64,000 nt of DNA from Baylisascaris procyonis. Lineage: Eukaryota > Nematoda > Chromadorea > Rhabditida > Ascarididae. Shown piece after piece: positions 36,885-50,923 of this stretch. Position 1 is the stretch's first letter. Every line of letters begins with the position of its first letter. The notes below the pieces were generated by a model. The model saw only the letters and a list, made by a program, of their open reading frames with translations, searched no databases and was not told the DNA's origin. Both the position numbers and the translations under genes were made by a program. The stretch is taken from contig JAZARR010000213.1 of the NCBI GenBank assembly GCA_037389465.1, forward strand, positions 3,888,501 to 3,952,500, written 5' to 3'.

Positions 36885-37150
36885 GTCTCTTCATATCACA
36901 TCCACTTCCGTTTAAGTGAAGTTATAAGGCAGCGTGAAGGTTAGGGCTTAGGCTTGTCTCCTACCCATCGGATACTGACGAGTCGATTTATCGTTGTTCC
37001 ACTCAAGAGGAGAGTTCCGACTTGCTCTACGGGCTTCTTCCGCACGAGGTCCCTGGTGGGAGTGACTCGGGAAAACAAAGGCAGATAGTCTAGTTGGAGC
37101 CCTTTTAAACGGATCGCGCAGTAAGCAATACCAAACGATGAGTCTCTTCT
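36885..37150 (-). mobile_element. Dispersed GC-rich repeat, copy B
   Basis: Diverged partner of the 34.9-35.2 kb element in the same orientation, sharing TCTTCATATC at the left, the GGTTAGGGCTTAGGCT and TCGGATACTGACGAG block, GTTGTTCC, and GGATCGCGCAGTAAGCAAT at the right. The middle (37010-37110) is only loosely alignable. A 73-codon minus-strand ORF across it is probably a by-product. Any flanking duplication is short (GTCTCTTC) and may be chance. Confidence 0.65.
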
Positions 37151-40100
37151 CTACAAACCCTAAATTCACAGTCAGTTATTAAGAAAAAAAAAAAATTGCA
37201 TTTTTTCGATTTTTCGATGAAAAAATCTCATCGTAAATTCTTCTGTCGTTAACATTGTACAGTTCAGTTTATACTTATTTTTATGATGCTGTTTTGTGCT
37301 TAGTGTTTTTGTGCTTTTTTTCATACTATGGTGAGTCTCTTACATTCATTTTTTTGCTGTGAATCAACATCGAAAAGATCATTGAGTACGCATAAAAAAA
37401 ATCGCCTAAAAAATGAACTATACGAACATAAAGGATAAGCATTCATTTAAGAATAACGCCTCAAAATTTTTCTAATCGAAACATCGAAAACTTAGGAAGC
37501 ATAGGGGCTAATGGGAAGATGAACGAACAACGATTGATGTATGCACTTGCGTGACAAAAATGCACTTTCCAATAAGATCTTCTCTTTGTATTTTACACAC
37601 GGTAATTATCGACTCTCTATTGCTGCAAATTCTCTTCATAGCGTTTAACTCTTAAATTGCATTCTTTTTTTTTTATTTTTATTCGTTGAAATTTTTACGA
37701 CAAATTTTTCTTAAAATCGTTTTGTTTCGCTTTTCGTTATTGTTATTGCTATCTATTCTCGGCAGACACACATATGTTGCAGTAAATTTTCGAGAATTTT
37801 CAACTTCTCGTTCAGATAGAATTCACTTTACTAATGTAGAGGAGATAAAGATGAGCGATTAACGAGGAAATTCGTGTTAGTTTTGATGATCGCTAAACAA
37901 AGCATATGCCCGTCTTGATTTTTCAGTAATCATTGTTATTCCCTTTTAAGTCCTCCATCTCGCTTTTCCTTTCCTTTCCTCTTTCGTTTCCTGTCCTTTT
38001 CCTCGTTCGTTCCTCTCTCTTCCACTATATCCTATTCAGCGATATTTATTTGCATTAAATTCCGCGATAAGTGGTCTATCGGAAATTCGAAATCATTGAG
38101 ATAAGATCATTTACATTCCGTCATGATGCAAAATTAGATATTCATTGTCTAAGATAACATTGCAAATTTTCGAAGAATAAAAAAATGCGTTGATATGAAT
38201 GTGTTGCAAGTTCTTGATTTGCCGAAAAAAAACCTTCCGACAAAAATCGATGCCCTCTCTTAATATATGAAGTTGTCATATTTTAAACGATTTTTTTCAC
38301 TTTAAAAAATTTGCGCTATTTATTAAAACAGATAGAGTATTTTCCAACAACAACTTCTACTATCTATTTAATTTGTCGCCGGTTTCTGAAGTGATTATTT
38401 CCCTCTTTTCAATGATCTACAATACATCTTTTTCTACGACGTTTTGATAAGACGTTATACTTTCTTCCATGAATAATATATATATTAATTTCCAGAAATT
38501 TCTCTCGAAACAAATAATTAAAACCATAAGAAAACAAGAAAAGTTTTCTATACTATGTATTGCAAAAAAAAAAAATGAGGACCTGATATACACCATCGAA
38601 TTTTCATAATATTGCCGAATTTTTTTGTTATCATATATCATAATTCAATATATCATATTCTCCTCAATCCACATATCTATCTTCCCAATAAGTTGTATGC
38701 TTTTTTTTAATATATTATTAATCGCAATCGTACATTTCTAGGTCATGCTTTTATTTGCATATCGATAGATATACGATTGCGATCATACAATAGATGGCTA
38801 GCGATTGTCATACGTAGAGTTGTTGTACATAAAAAAAAAAAAAAAAACACTATTCATTGTGCGACAATTGTATACTTTCGTATAATTCTTTACCGAATAT
38901 ATACAGTCTACTCTCATGTACGATTCGCTCATTCCTCGTAAACTTTTCAGCGTATTTTTATTTTTTCTTTACTCCAAAAAGTTGTTGTCATATGTTGTAT
39001 GATAACTCTTTTTTATTTGCAATTATCTATACTGCAGAAGTTCTCAGTTTTGATGCTTCAACAACTGCAAAAATATTTCTCTATTCTGTAGTGAAATGAT
39101 ATACTCTAAACGCAATAACTGATATTGCAAGCAATTTGTTTATGTGATATTTCGACGATTGTTCTCCTATGATGATTCAACAACCGCTCGATTGTGCAAC
39201 AAATTTATGATGTTATTGTTATATTCTAGATGATGTTAATATGTTCAATTTTCTCTATATTTTAGCACTTATTGCTGCCTTATGAGCTTCTACATTCGTT
39301 TATAAAACACAATATTGGACTGGTGAGCATATTCCATTGGTCACTACGGGTCATTTCATTGGTCACTACAAGTGGAGTTATATCCATCCTTATCGATGGC
39401 CTTACATCGAAACCACACTTTATCTCTACGTTTTCAAAAATAAGCTGAAAGAAAGCAAAGCTAAGCTCAGATGTACTTTATTATAATACTTGAGTGTGAA
39501 TTGCCTTTCGATTTTTTAAATATACGTCTTCTAATGCGGCGCTTTTACTCATTCTAGATTGGAGTTATCTAAAGGTTTCCTCTCTTATGAGATATAAATA
39601 AATTTCAGTTTTAATTCTGGTGTTGATTTGCTTAAACCTCTCAAGTTTTATACGGCGTTCTCATAAAATATATGATAGTTTGCATTTTCAAATGAAAACT
39701 GATACCACATCCACTTTGTAGTATATCTGCTTACTATGGAATATGCGTTGTTTGCTTTAGAAAATTAGGAGCAATATAATCTCTGTTAAAATGTAAACTT
39801 CTAAGTTAGATAGAGGTATTCATCTTGAAATGCTGCATGCCTATTGCATAATGCAATGTGTTTGCGAAATTCCCTTAGCAGATTTAAATTGCAGAAAACA
39901 CATTAAAAGCGGGCAAATGCAGATTTCCCTCAATAATATCCCTCCTCTAGCCTCTCTTAATCCTCTCAAATAAGACCTCTTTATTTTCTCATGCTCGAAT
40001 TTACTTCCTTATTAAGGAAATAGGACACTTCCTCTGCACTTCATATTTCCCTCTCTCTCTGCTTTACTCGAACTGTTTTATTTAATTATCATTAAACACT

Positions 40101-43100
40101 TATAAAGGGTAGTACATTTAATAGCTTTTCTCGTTCATTTTTATTGTCGTTGAATGCTGATTTCATTTTTTTTTTCGTGGTAAATAAAGGAGAATTTTGA
40201 AGGTCACTCTATAAGGCTCATCAATTTGTGAATTTCAGCAATGTGATTGAACACTGACGCAGTGATCTTTGTCCGCAAAAGTGTTCTATGACCGAAGTTA
40301 GTTCAATAATACCTTCTTATATGCAGTCTATATCTAATGCTATTGTAATCAATTGACTATGATAAATCAATTACCATCTTTTATTATCTCAAAGAGTCTA
40401 TAAAACATAAAATTGCCTTATTTTCGGCACTATTTATTTCCGCCGTTTAAAATCACCTTCGTATAATGGCGATATATTTTTGATTAATGTTGATTACAAT
40501 AGACAATTTCATACAGCCGAGCTTCCAATAAATAATTCTGTCGATTTCAAGTTATGCATGTAAGAGTTTGTGTTAATTTTCTAGCACGCGTTAGACAAGA
40601 TAATAGCATAAAATCTGAAAAAGAATGATTCGTTAAGCAAGAGCCATTTTTGTCCGATGTGGTTGGAGTATATGAATAGATTTCTTCAATAAATTCCTAC
40701 ATATAGGTGACTGCATGCCTGCAATAATAAAGAAGGCGCTAGGTTTGCATAATTGAGCCATATCCGTGAAATGCTCGTTTTACGTTTATTCAGATCTATA
40801 TGGGGACCGCATTGGTAGGTAGACTGCCTCGATAAGTCGAAAATGTCTTTATACTGTTCTCCCTCTGTAATAATGTTGTGTGGGGAATTGAAATCAAATA
40901 TACCGATTGAATATCATCAGTGAATACAACGGATTTACCGGAAAATGCAATTGACTTAAATCAAAAATGTGGACCTTAAAAAATGGAGCAACAATTGTTG
41001 AGTAATTCCACAGCGATTTTTAACAGAGAGCTTTCTAAAGTATTGTAAATTTACCGGGGTGAGCGAGAGTAGAGTGCATTTTCCAATAGCCAAGAATTTG
41101 CTGATAAGAAACCCTAATAGGCTTATAGTTTGAAGATGCCATCTATCGTCATTGCTTTTACACGTCATTAACAATGTTGTATTTTTTTAGTGTGTATGTT
41201 ATCTATTCTTCATTAAATAATCTTAATGCATACAAATACTTGTCAACTGTGAAAATTCACTTCTTTGTTTATTCTTATCCGGTTATCTTCTAAGTCAAAG
41301 TCGACTGAAATAGGCGAAATATATCGCCGCATCGACTAGCTCCTTAAATATAAATTTACCTACGTCGAAAATTTTCATAAAGCGATGAATGATAGTAGCA
41401 CGAATTGGAAGCGCTTTTAGAACTTTAGCTAAATAATTATTTAGATAAGAAGCTGAAATCTTAGTGGTCTTTGCTCTGTGCGATTTGCCTATTTGCCGAT
41501 TGAAAGTCGTCCATAAAAATGTTCAATTGTTAGCAATCGAACAAATTAACTTTTAGTATATTTCGTGATCTATCAATATGTTATTCGATTTTAGTAATTG
41601 AAGAACAAATATTTCGGTAATTAATAACACACTTGTGAAAGACCGCCGCAAAGTTCTTGATGACAGAAAAAAATGAGTGGAAATTGAGATCGTTAATTTT
41701 TTTTCCTTTAATATATTGGATTGCGGCGCAAGTGTCAAAAACGATATGAACATTGTTCTCATATATCATTAATAACGTCAACATTCGGCAACTGATATGA
41801 ATTGTTAGAATGAGTGCAGTGAAAGAGTGCGGAGAAAAAATTGTTGAAATTTTCCACGTTGAAATTTCGGCATTTGGCTATTTGATTATCAAGATGCAAC
41901 AATAAGGTTCACTTAATTTAGCTAACGAGAGAGAGAGATAAGAAAGCTGGGATTGCTATTAGAGAAAGAAAGTATATAGAAAGCTTCTTTTCCAGTGGAT
42001 CACTTCTCAAATCCATAATAACGAGGATGCGATGTTTTCTTAAATTCGAATTGTAATTCCTTCAATATTTCCTGAATATATTATTTCGATATCACCATTA
42101 CAAATCGCCACCAACTATGGACGCATTCTTCCGCATATATTTGATTTAGTTGTTTAGTTGACTATAGAATGTGTTCTTTGATGATCGCTACAATACGAAA
42201 CGAGAACGTTGTGTGAACAACATTTCATTGATCATTTAAATCTCTAGAATCATTAATGTCTATTAAACGTCGAAGATAGCTATAGTACTCTAGTGGACTA
42301 ATCACCAAAAAAATGCAAATAAACAAGAATCCAAACAAACAGACAAACAAAAATGCAAACATTTTCTTTTCTTTCCATTTTTTTCTGCTCTTTTTCTCTT
42401 CTATTTTAACGCTTCAACTCAATAACATATGAAAACATTTTCCCAATTTTTTATACATTTTCCCGAATTCAAATTTTGCAAAACATATTATTGGAGTATA
42501 ATATATATGCCTCTGGGAAAAAACTTTCTATGCACTCAAGAATATTTCGAGAAAATTTTGGTGAATAATTGTCGGATTAGTTGGAATATGAATGCATTTC
42601 AATACGCATTTTATTTATTGCTAATTTATGAAACTAGTTGAATCGCTAAATAAGAATGTGAAAACATATATCGTGCCACCTTCTCGAGTGTGTTTACATA
42701 CTTATCAAATCCCTCATCTGTTCAATAGGGCTGTCCTTTAAACTTTGTTTTCGGCTTAGAGCTATATTTAGAAAGAGACAATAAAATAATGGATGAGAAG
42801 TGATCAGAAAATAAAGTAGAAGAAATGAGATTTATACTTATTCACTTATCGACCTTTCATCATTAACAAAAATCTCGATGCCATGCGCAAACATATTATC
42901 GCATCGATACGCATAATTATTGAAGATTTGAATCGTCGTAATGAAGGAAGAGCGAAAATAAATGAAACAATAAATTATAACACTAAAGTTTTCTTATTAT
43001 ATAGATAAAAATTGCCGTTGAAGTCATAAGTTCTGATCGCGATCGTCTAACCGTAGGGCGAAATAGTCGTTGAAGTCATATAATTCTTGCCGATAGAATT

Positions 43101-44240
43101 GAATAGGGTTTATCCTTTTGGGTGAAAAATTAAGCATATCGCCCTGAGCCGATCCTATTCAAAACAATAAATGTTAGCAGTGATTATTGTGCATTTATTT
43201 TTCCATATAACAGTAATTAATTTAACCTATAACAGTAAATTCCTCCATATAGCAGTAACGTTTTTATTAGTTTTACGACATTTTATGAACTATTTTTGTT
43301 TATCAAATTTCAAATTTTTCTTTCTTTCTGGGACGTTCACTGCAATTTTTTATGTCATTCTAAAAGTGTTTTTCCTTTAGAATCTTATCCAGTTTGCGTG
43401 TAATTTTCCAGTAGTCCCTATTAGCTCGATGATTTCTATTTGGGTTTTTATTAATTTTGCATTGAGATTTTAATGGAACTCAATAAAAATACTGGTCGAA
43501 TTCGCTTCACTTTCATGACAGGTTTAACGTTCTATTCGAATTGAATCCGAAGTTTGCACAAATTCACATTTTTTTCTATGGATCATTTTAGGCTATGGAT
43601 GGCGTTTTGAATATTTTCCGGCGCTTGCAGAAAATTTGTAGTGAAAGTTAGTCGAAACTAAAGGATTACGGAATGATTTTAGTTCTTCTAAAAAATGTTT
43701 GAGTTTTGAGAAGAAGGCTGACCTGTAAAATTTCTAGTTAGATTAAACTGGCAGAAAATTTTTATGCAGAAATTCACATTCTATGAAAATGTTGCTAATT
43801 TTTATGTGTTTGAAAATGCTTAATTGATTTTCATTATTGTTAAGGTGCTATAAAAATTACTATAACTAAGAGTAATCGATTCTACGAATATACAAATTGC
43901 CCTAATTGAAGCTCAATTCCTGTAATAGATTAGTGGACTTTTGAGCAGTTATATGAACTAATGAAACATCTGCATACTGCGGTCTTTTGTCACAAGTTTT
44001 GCACTCCAAATATTTTATAGCATCGAAGTAATTGCTTTACGTATGACGCATTGTGTAGTTTTGTTTTATAGATGTTGACATAGATGTTGCATCCATAGAA
44101 CTCTCGGAAGGGACAATGTTTCGATTTGGATGTTGAAATTTGATGGCGTCATCATATGTATATATAGCTACGTATATACAGGTACATATGTATAGATATA
44201 TATAGATGTGCATATACATATTTATAATCACGTGTTAGTT

Positions 44241-44243
<3 letters not shown>
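37151..44243. other. Gene-free AT-rich sequence
   Basis: No exon, RNA or repeat family could be supported. ORFs are of chance length and composition. Confidence 0.55.

Positions 44244-44307
<64 letters not shown>
44244..44307. repeat. (AT)n microsatellite
   Basis: About 64 bp of alternating AT, preceded by GTATATA-rich sequence from 44155. Confidence 0.97.
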
Positions 44308-44310
<3 letters not shown>

Positions 44311-45522
44311 TGTGTTTTGTTGGGAAACTTTTTTTTCATTTCTCTGTCGAACAGGAAGGGAGGAAAGGAAGAAACGATGAAACTTGTGTGTTTTTTTAGT
44401 TCAATTTATTATATGCATGTTTTCATGCATACTTAAATTCAAAAATAGTTTCACTTCATACGTTCTTTTGTTTCACTGTTCATCATTTCATTGCTCACTC
44501 TTTTTTTTGCCTATTCAAAGACGTTTCTTCTCTTGTACAAAAAAAAGGAGCATTAAATGGCGACGAGAAAAGACAGATAGAAAAATGACGAAAGAAAAGA
44601 ATGTGAGTGTTCAAAAAATTTTCACAATGAATTATTGTAATTTTCCGTCTTGTTTGTATAGTACATATCGACTTTACTGGTCAGAGATCTGTTTTGTCCT
44701 CGTTCTGTCGCTTCTTTCTTGTCCCCTCCTCCACCAGCATTCTCTATGAAATATAAGATTGTGTTCAATTCAACCTTCGTTGTTGCGAATCGGTTGAAAT
44801 GTGCTTCAATTTGTGATCGCTTCATATCGGATCTCCTTCAAGGAGAATTACTCAATGAAGAGGTTTGGTTTGACCTGTCTCTTTTAAGGATTGCCTTCAG
44901 GAATAGAGTTGTCTTCTATTTCGTCGAAATATGGATACCTATAGGAATACCATAATGCCTAATATTCGCACAAAAAATTGCTATAGACGATTGAGTGGAA
45001 ACATTATAGAATTTAAACAATTGCTTTCATCTCATTCGATGGAATAATTTGTAAAATCGTACAGAAGTAACGTTTATTATTTCCCAAATTGACTAATAAA
45101 TATCATATGTTTTGAATTTTTTCACACTTCGATATGTTGTATTCACCTTCAATATCTAATGTTCGTGGTAGCGATTTTCAATGGTTCTTCTAATGATTCA
45201 GTAATTTCATTGACTCGGACTATCTGTAGATTTTTCTTTCAACAATTCTGCTCTATTATGTTTCATTGGTGTTTGTAATATTTGCTAGTCTTTATAAATT
45301 TGTAAATTGTAGGGAATTTCTTTATATTTTAGAAGAATAAGTCCACTCTCAAATGCTTCATAAGGATGAAGGATTATTTCAAAGAGATTACTCTATTTGT
45401 ACAATGCTTCGTCATTTCTGCCTCAAGTTATCTTAACTACTGATGAAGCATTATAGTATCACAGCATATAATATGTTTATCTTTGAATAAGTAGGAACCA
45501 TTTTTTGCCATTTGCTCAACTC

Positions 45523-45557
<35 letters not shown>

Positions 45558-45563
45558 TATAAA

Positions 45564-45649
<86 letters not shown>
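45523..45649. repeat. Longest (AT)n microsatellite in the window, with internal ACTCATAT duplication
   Basis: About 127 bp of AT dinucleotides interrupted once by GT and once by AAACTC. The motif ACTCATATAT occurs at the left edge and again inside, showing a duplication or slippage step in its history. Confidence 0.95.
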
Positions 45650-45650
<1 letters not shown>

Positions 45651-45894
45651 CTTAAATTTCTATAATTTGCAGCAAACATTCCAATAAGTTGCTAAATGAT
45701 GAAATCAAATGCGAGCACTAGTATTTTTATGTATATTTTTTACAACTAAATAATTTTTATTTGGTAATTCTTGGTGGAAATATGTGTAAACAATCGTACC
45801 TCCTTCTCTGCTCATCCCATTTTTCCATTGCCTGAAAATCTGACGATTCACTAGTTGAATCAAAATTTACGGCTCACTTGAGTGCAAATTGTTA

Positions 45895-46013
45895 GGGACC
45901 GGATTTTCGCGTTTTTCCGAAAACGTACTGTAGGAACGTCGCATCGAACGTATCTCTATTTGTCTTTCGCTCTGCCCATCGCTTTGACAACTGCAGCTGG
46001 AGAACTCAATGAG
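45895..46013 (+). other. Candidate 5' exon of the FAM43-family gene (weak)
   Basis: A GC-richer patch ends in ATGAG followed by the donor GTTAGAG (exon end 46013). Spliced to 50067 it would give ATG AGG AAA TTT, that is MRKFLSNITSEL, in the correct phase. The phase fit has a one-in-three chance of being accidental. I could not find the MLPWKK-type start of vertebrate FAM43 anywhere upstream. Confidence 0.2.
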
Positions 46014-47269
46014 GTTAGAGTTACGAAATTAATTGCTTAGAATCCGTATGGGATGACGCATCAGTCTCAACTTTCAACTCGATCTATCAATATTCAGGAA
46101 GGCTATGAGCGCTTAAATGTGCCGAAAAAAATTCTCCTGCATTTTGCGAGTAAGAGGGTTCGTACTTCCAACCCAACGGGTCGAAAAAATCGAGTTCTTC
46201 ATCTGAAATTTTTTTACGAACGATTGTTAAACCGTTCGTAATATCAAAAAAAAAAAAATCCATTAAAAAAATAAATACGTTAGTGAGCATATTTTATGCT
46301 TTGTTAATGAGACAAAATGCTCCGAGATAAAGGGAGTTGTAAAAAGCGCCTACCATGTCAGTTCACTTAAGACAGCTTTCCTCTAGTTGGCTTACAACTT
46401 TGAAGTCGAGATGTTAAAATCACTACGAATAGTTTTGTTTCAACGATCTCCGATGGTGAACTTTTTTGGTCATCTTGCTTAGTTGAGAATAGCGCCAAAA
46501 ATTAATCTGTTCATACGATTGTTCTTCAGTATTTCTCTGATATTCATTCGCCTTTAAGTATTTAATGGTGAAAATTTTCATTTCTCTTTATCTATGCGCA
46601 AAGTTGAAATTTCTTTCTTCTATTTACCTCTAGAATTTGTAATGCTGTCAGTAGAATCTTAAGTTTTTTCATATGCCTTTTTAGAATGCCTAATGATTTG
46701 TTTCATAATAGATACGAGTCGCGGCTATGATTCCACTCCCCCTTAACCCCTTTTTTTCCTGAATTGAGAATTTATATTGCCTATATATTCGCTTCAAATA
46801 TTCGGCAATTGTTGAAAGTTAAAATTGCCGACGATCGACTAGTGTTATCAGTGAAACTTATCGCTGATCATTAGTGCTGATGACTGTCGCGTGAAGATCA
46901 AAAGAGAAACGAATCTCTGAATAGTTTATATTGAAGCGATAGTTTTAGATCTTTTTGATCACCTATTCACCATCAAATACAATTACTTACAAAAAAATCT
47001 ATATTGATTTTCTATTAATTTATTAAGTTTTCAGCAAATTTTTGATGTTTTTAGATGTGAAAACGCTATAAAATTCTTCAAAAAAAAAAAAAAAAACCAG
47101 AAAAATTCGGATGCGACGCTGAATACGTATACATATATGCGTACGAACGATTGATGTTTAGGAATGAGAAGGTGATTACTATTGGTTATAAAGTAATGTT
47201 AGTACATATGAAGAAATGGACTTTTTCTTCGGTTACTCATAAAAGTACTTCCCCTCAGCCATAGAATTT

Positions 47270-47647
47270 TCACTTCCTCTTATCCTCTTTTTTATTTCTG
47301 TCGAACTTCCCCCTCGCCCCCCTCCTCCAATTCCATTTTATGTGGCAACTACAGCACATAGTGCGCCGAAATCCTGGAAGAATTTTCCGTGAAGTAAATC
47401 TTACAAAATTGACCAGTTTATATGAAGAGTTTTTATCAGCACCTTGAATTCGCGTCCCATTATATGCTGTTTGCAGAACGTTTTCCATCCATTTGAATTG
47501 GCCTGTAATTGTGCGTTCAAATGAATCCTTCATCGCAGGAGAACAAAAAGGGAAAGCGAGAGAGGGGAAGGGAGAGAAAGCAAAGTGAGGCAGATATTGC
47601 GTAAATCGGAATAACTCAAGTGTATCTTCTTGTGCACAATGATGCAT
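47270..47647 (-). CDS. Unrecognised 125-codon ORF in GC-richer island (doubtful)
   Basis: A minus-strand ORF starts at a real ATG (47647) and ends with TGA at 47270-47272. It is the longest ATG-started ORF in the 39-kb gap. The sequence is mixed in composition, with no signal peptide, membrane segment or motif I know; the C-terminal 25 residues are strongly basic. No spliced partner exons were found. It may be a chance ORF in a locally GC-richer region. Confidence 0.2.
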   Translation of the reverse strand: MHHCAQEDTLELFRFTQYLPHFAFSPFPSLAFPFCSPAMKDSFERTITGQFKWMENVLQTAYNGTRIQGADKNSSYKLVNFVRFTSRKILPGFRRTMCCSCHIKWNWRRGARGKFDRNKKEDKRK

Positions 47648-48409
47648 AGTGACGTTAAAGGCAAATGGCTGATCGTCGATGCAGAGGAAGAGAACTTGTT
47701 ATTCCAATGGGATATTCCATTTGGGAGCGTTGCCTCTACTTTTGCACGATCTGATTATTCCACCTCAGCACCTTTCCAAGTCCAATGAGCGCTCTGATCC
47801 AACAAATGATTGTTTCCGGTGAATGGTTTTTCTCTCTATCCTCTCCCCCTCCCTTTCCTCCTTTTCCACCGAACGGTCGGAAATAAGTGTATAACCGCTC
47901 ACCAAATCATGTCATTGTGCCAATCGCCTCCACAGAAATTTGGTAGGAAGAAGTATATTGATTCAGATCAGTTAGATAGAAATTTTGGCACCGTAAAATT
48001 TTCCACATTCTGGCATTATGCCAGTATAGATCTATACCAAGTGAATGTAATTAATTGAAAGAGAGAAGAATACAATCACCTATTGATTAAGAAATCAATG
48101 TATTGCGTCATAATGTTAAGAAAATCAACCTCTGAGTTGCATATTATTTACATGAGAATTAAGGGGGATTTATTTCTTACTTATATAAGTAGTGATAAAT
48201 GTAAGTGCATAGAAAAGTGATCAAAAACGGTGGCCGGTTCTTCTTGAAAAAAAAAGGAAGCGGCAAAACATTGCGATCGGCGAGTTCTGTGTGACGAGAA
48301 TTGCTTGCCATCGGCGGAGCACTTTTGCGCAGATACACATGCCCCTCTTTGCCTGTCATCGTTCTCTAAACACACCTACCCGATCTCCTCCCAACTATCA
48401 TATGACCCA

Positions 48410-48490
48410 ATGGTGATGACTGAATCAGTCGATCCAGTTATCGTCTCTGTTTTCGTTATAATTGTCGTGGTACTCGTAGCCGTCCCATAA
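48410..48490 (+). other. Short ORF with membrane-segment-like tail
   Basis: From ATG 48410 the frame reads 26 codons to TAA, and the last 18 residues are almost all V, I, F, L and A (PVIVSVFVIIVVVLVAVP), like a single membrane helix. The same frame is open upstream to an ATG-like start at 48305. It could be a terminal exon of something unrecognised or chance. Confidence 0.15.
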
Positions 48491-50066
48491 GTTTGGTTTT
48501 TTTTTCGCAAACCAATACTTTCATTGGCAAATTTCTTATCATAGATGAGCCTATCCTAGCCAATATTCGGACTCATTTGCAACCAACCAATATTCAAACT
48601 CATCTTTTGATGAATGGGGAATGAAAAGGTTATCAAATAAAAAAACTTCACTTTTTTCGTCGACTTTTGTTTTTCTTTTCGCACTTTTTATGTCAATTTC
48701 AGCCTCAATCCTCGAAATTGGACTACTCGCTTGCAACCATTTTCATCCTCACCATCGCCTAATTGTGGGTGGTATAAGGATGAGCTCATCCATATTTATC
48801 TTCATTTCTTTATTCATAATTGCTCACTTCTCTATATCTAGTGCTTTTGTCTAGTATGGTATCTAGTACTATGTTATCAGCGCTCAGTAATTCGCTAGGT
48901 CAATGAGTACATCCTTCAAGGCTATCGGATCTTCATCCAATTTCTTTCATTATATCTGAGGTCAGCTCATTTTCTGTGCCATCTGCGAATGGCCCATTGA
49001 TAAAATATACTGCTGCACATCTTTCAAAGGTTACATCATGATTCTATTCAATAATGTGAAGGGCATATTACGCTGAAATAATGGAGCTCATATGAAGGGA
49101 ACTTTGGGATTCTTCGAGAAGGGCGCTTTTCGGAGCAGAAATTATAGAAACGCGACCTTATTTAAATTTTTTGGGGGGCAATGTCCTCGATCTTTTTTCT
49201 TCAAATTTTCAATTTTTAATGAAAAGCGATGAACTTCGAAACAGATTTAACTACAACTAAGCGTTTTATTTCCATTGCTACATTCAGCACGTTAAATCCT
49301 CTAATTTTTGGCCCTTCTTTTTTTAATGAGTCTTATATGCAATTTTCTGCTGCTTTGCAAATTTGCATACAAAACTGTATCATGACGACGTCATGTCTGC
49401 GCATTTACGTCTGTTTGTCCGTTCGTCTGTCTGTCCGCTTGTCTATCTGTCTACATGATAGCGAATATACGTCTGTCCGCTAGAATTGTTATTCGTTAAA
49501 GTCGAAGCTGTAAAATTTGATGAGAAAACGATGAAAAAAAAATTTCATTTAAATTCATTGATTGTGTAAAAATTTGCAGACATTTGAAAGATAGAAAAAA
49601 AAATTGTTTATGTTTTACTCTAATCGATTTTTCATTTACATCGATTTGATAGAAACGAATCGTTTTTTTCTTCAAAGATTTGTTCGAACGGTTGATTAAT
49701 TTAATGCATGAAAGTATTATTTAGCATATTTGCCAGTTATATGAGTGAAATGCAAATGCAAATGCAAGTGATGCGCCAACTTGGTTGATACGCTTTCTCA
49801 GTTGATTACATTCGTTGTCCTATAGCCCATAAAAATGCTTAAATTTATAGATTTTCTGTAGTTAAACTCCATGAAGTAGTTCGCCAATGTATATGCTCTA
49901 ATGCGTGCCTATATTTATTTCATCATTTCCTTGTCTTTCATGTTACCGGTCGGTCGTTCCTCATGCTCTTCGTTTCCACATATTCGCTCTCGGTATTTCG
50001 TCATCTCTTTTGAGGGGAATCTTATTAGTTCTTTATTTTTCAATTGAATTTATGCAAATTTTCCAG

Positions 50067-50843
50067 GAAATTTTTGAGCAATATTACTAGCGAATTAGCT
50101 CGTTGTGCTGTATTGATGGCGGATGCTGCAGTCGGTTGCACCGAATACAACACGAGCGATATCTCTCTCGGACAACGTCGTTTTAGTGGGAAGCCAATTG
50201 ATATAATGCCTTCGTTGGGTAACGCTAGCACTTCACCTACACAGTTCTTCACTCTTCCGTTTCGTAAGAGAAGACAGAGCTATACAATCAATCCACCTGA
50301 TGATACCTATAATGTGGTTTATCTCGGAAATGTGCTTACCGTTATGGCTAAAGGTAAATCATATTCACTTTTTTTTTCTAATAAATATATATTAGCAAAT
50401 CTCATTCAAAGATTTAATTTATAAATGGAGGTGGAGAGGGTTGAGGAGGAAGAGAAGAGGTGAGACGTTTCTAGTCGCATATTTTTGCACTAATTTCTTC
50501 AAATAGTTATGTTTTTAAGTGGCTGATGTTTCTCAGTGAAAAATCTACAATTATTAGTTTTTTTGTCTATTGTGTTCAAACAACACTATCAATATTTTCC
50601 TAACTTCTATTTATACAAGAAGTTCACTAACATAATGCCAGTCGAATTTTCTAAAACCTAATTGCGCTATCAATTTGGCAGTTTTTTCCTTGAACTATTT
50701 TCCGCATAAAATTGCAAATTTCAGGTGATGGTTGTGTGGAGAAGCCGTTGAATTTAATCTGGAAGACATATTGCAGCAAACAAAAATCGGATTTGCATAT
50801 GAAGCTAGCAGTGACTCGTTCTGGCTTGAAGGTTAGCATTCAT

Positions 50844-50923
<80 letters not shown>

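Noticed and set aside
45505..45687. ORFs made of YIYIYI repeats at each (AT)n tract
   Set aside because: They are translations of dinucleotide repeats, not genes.
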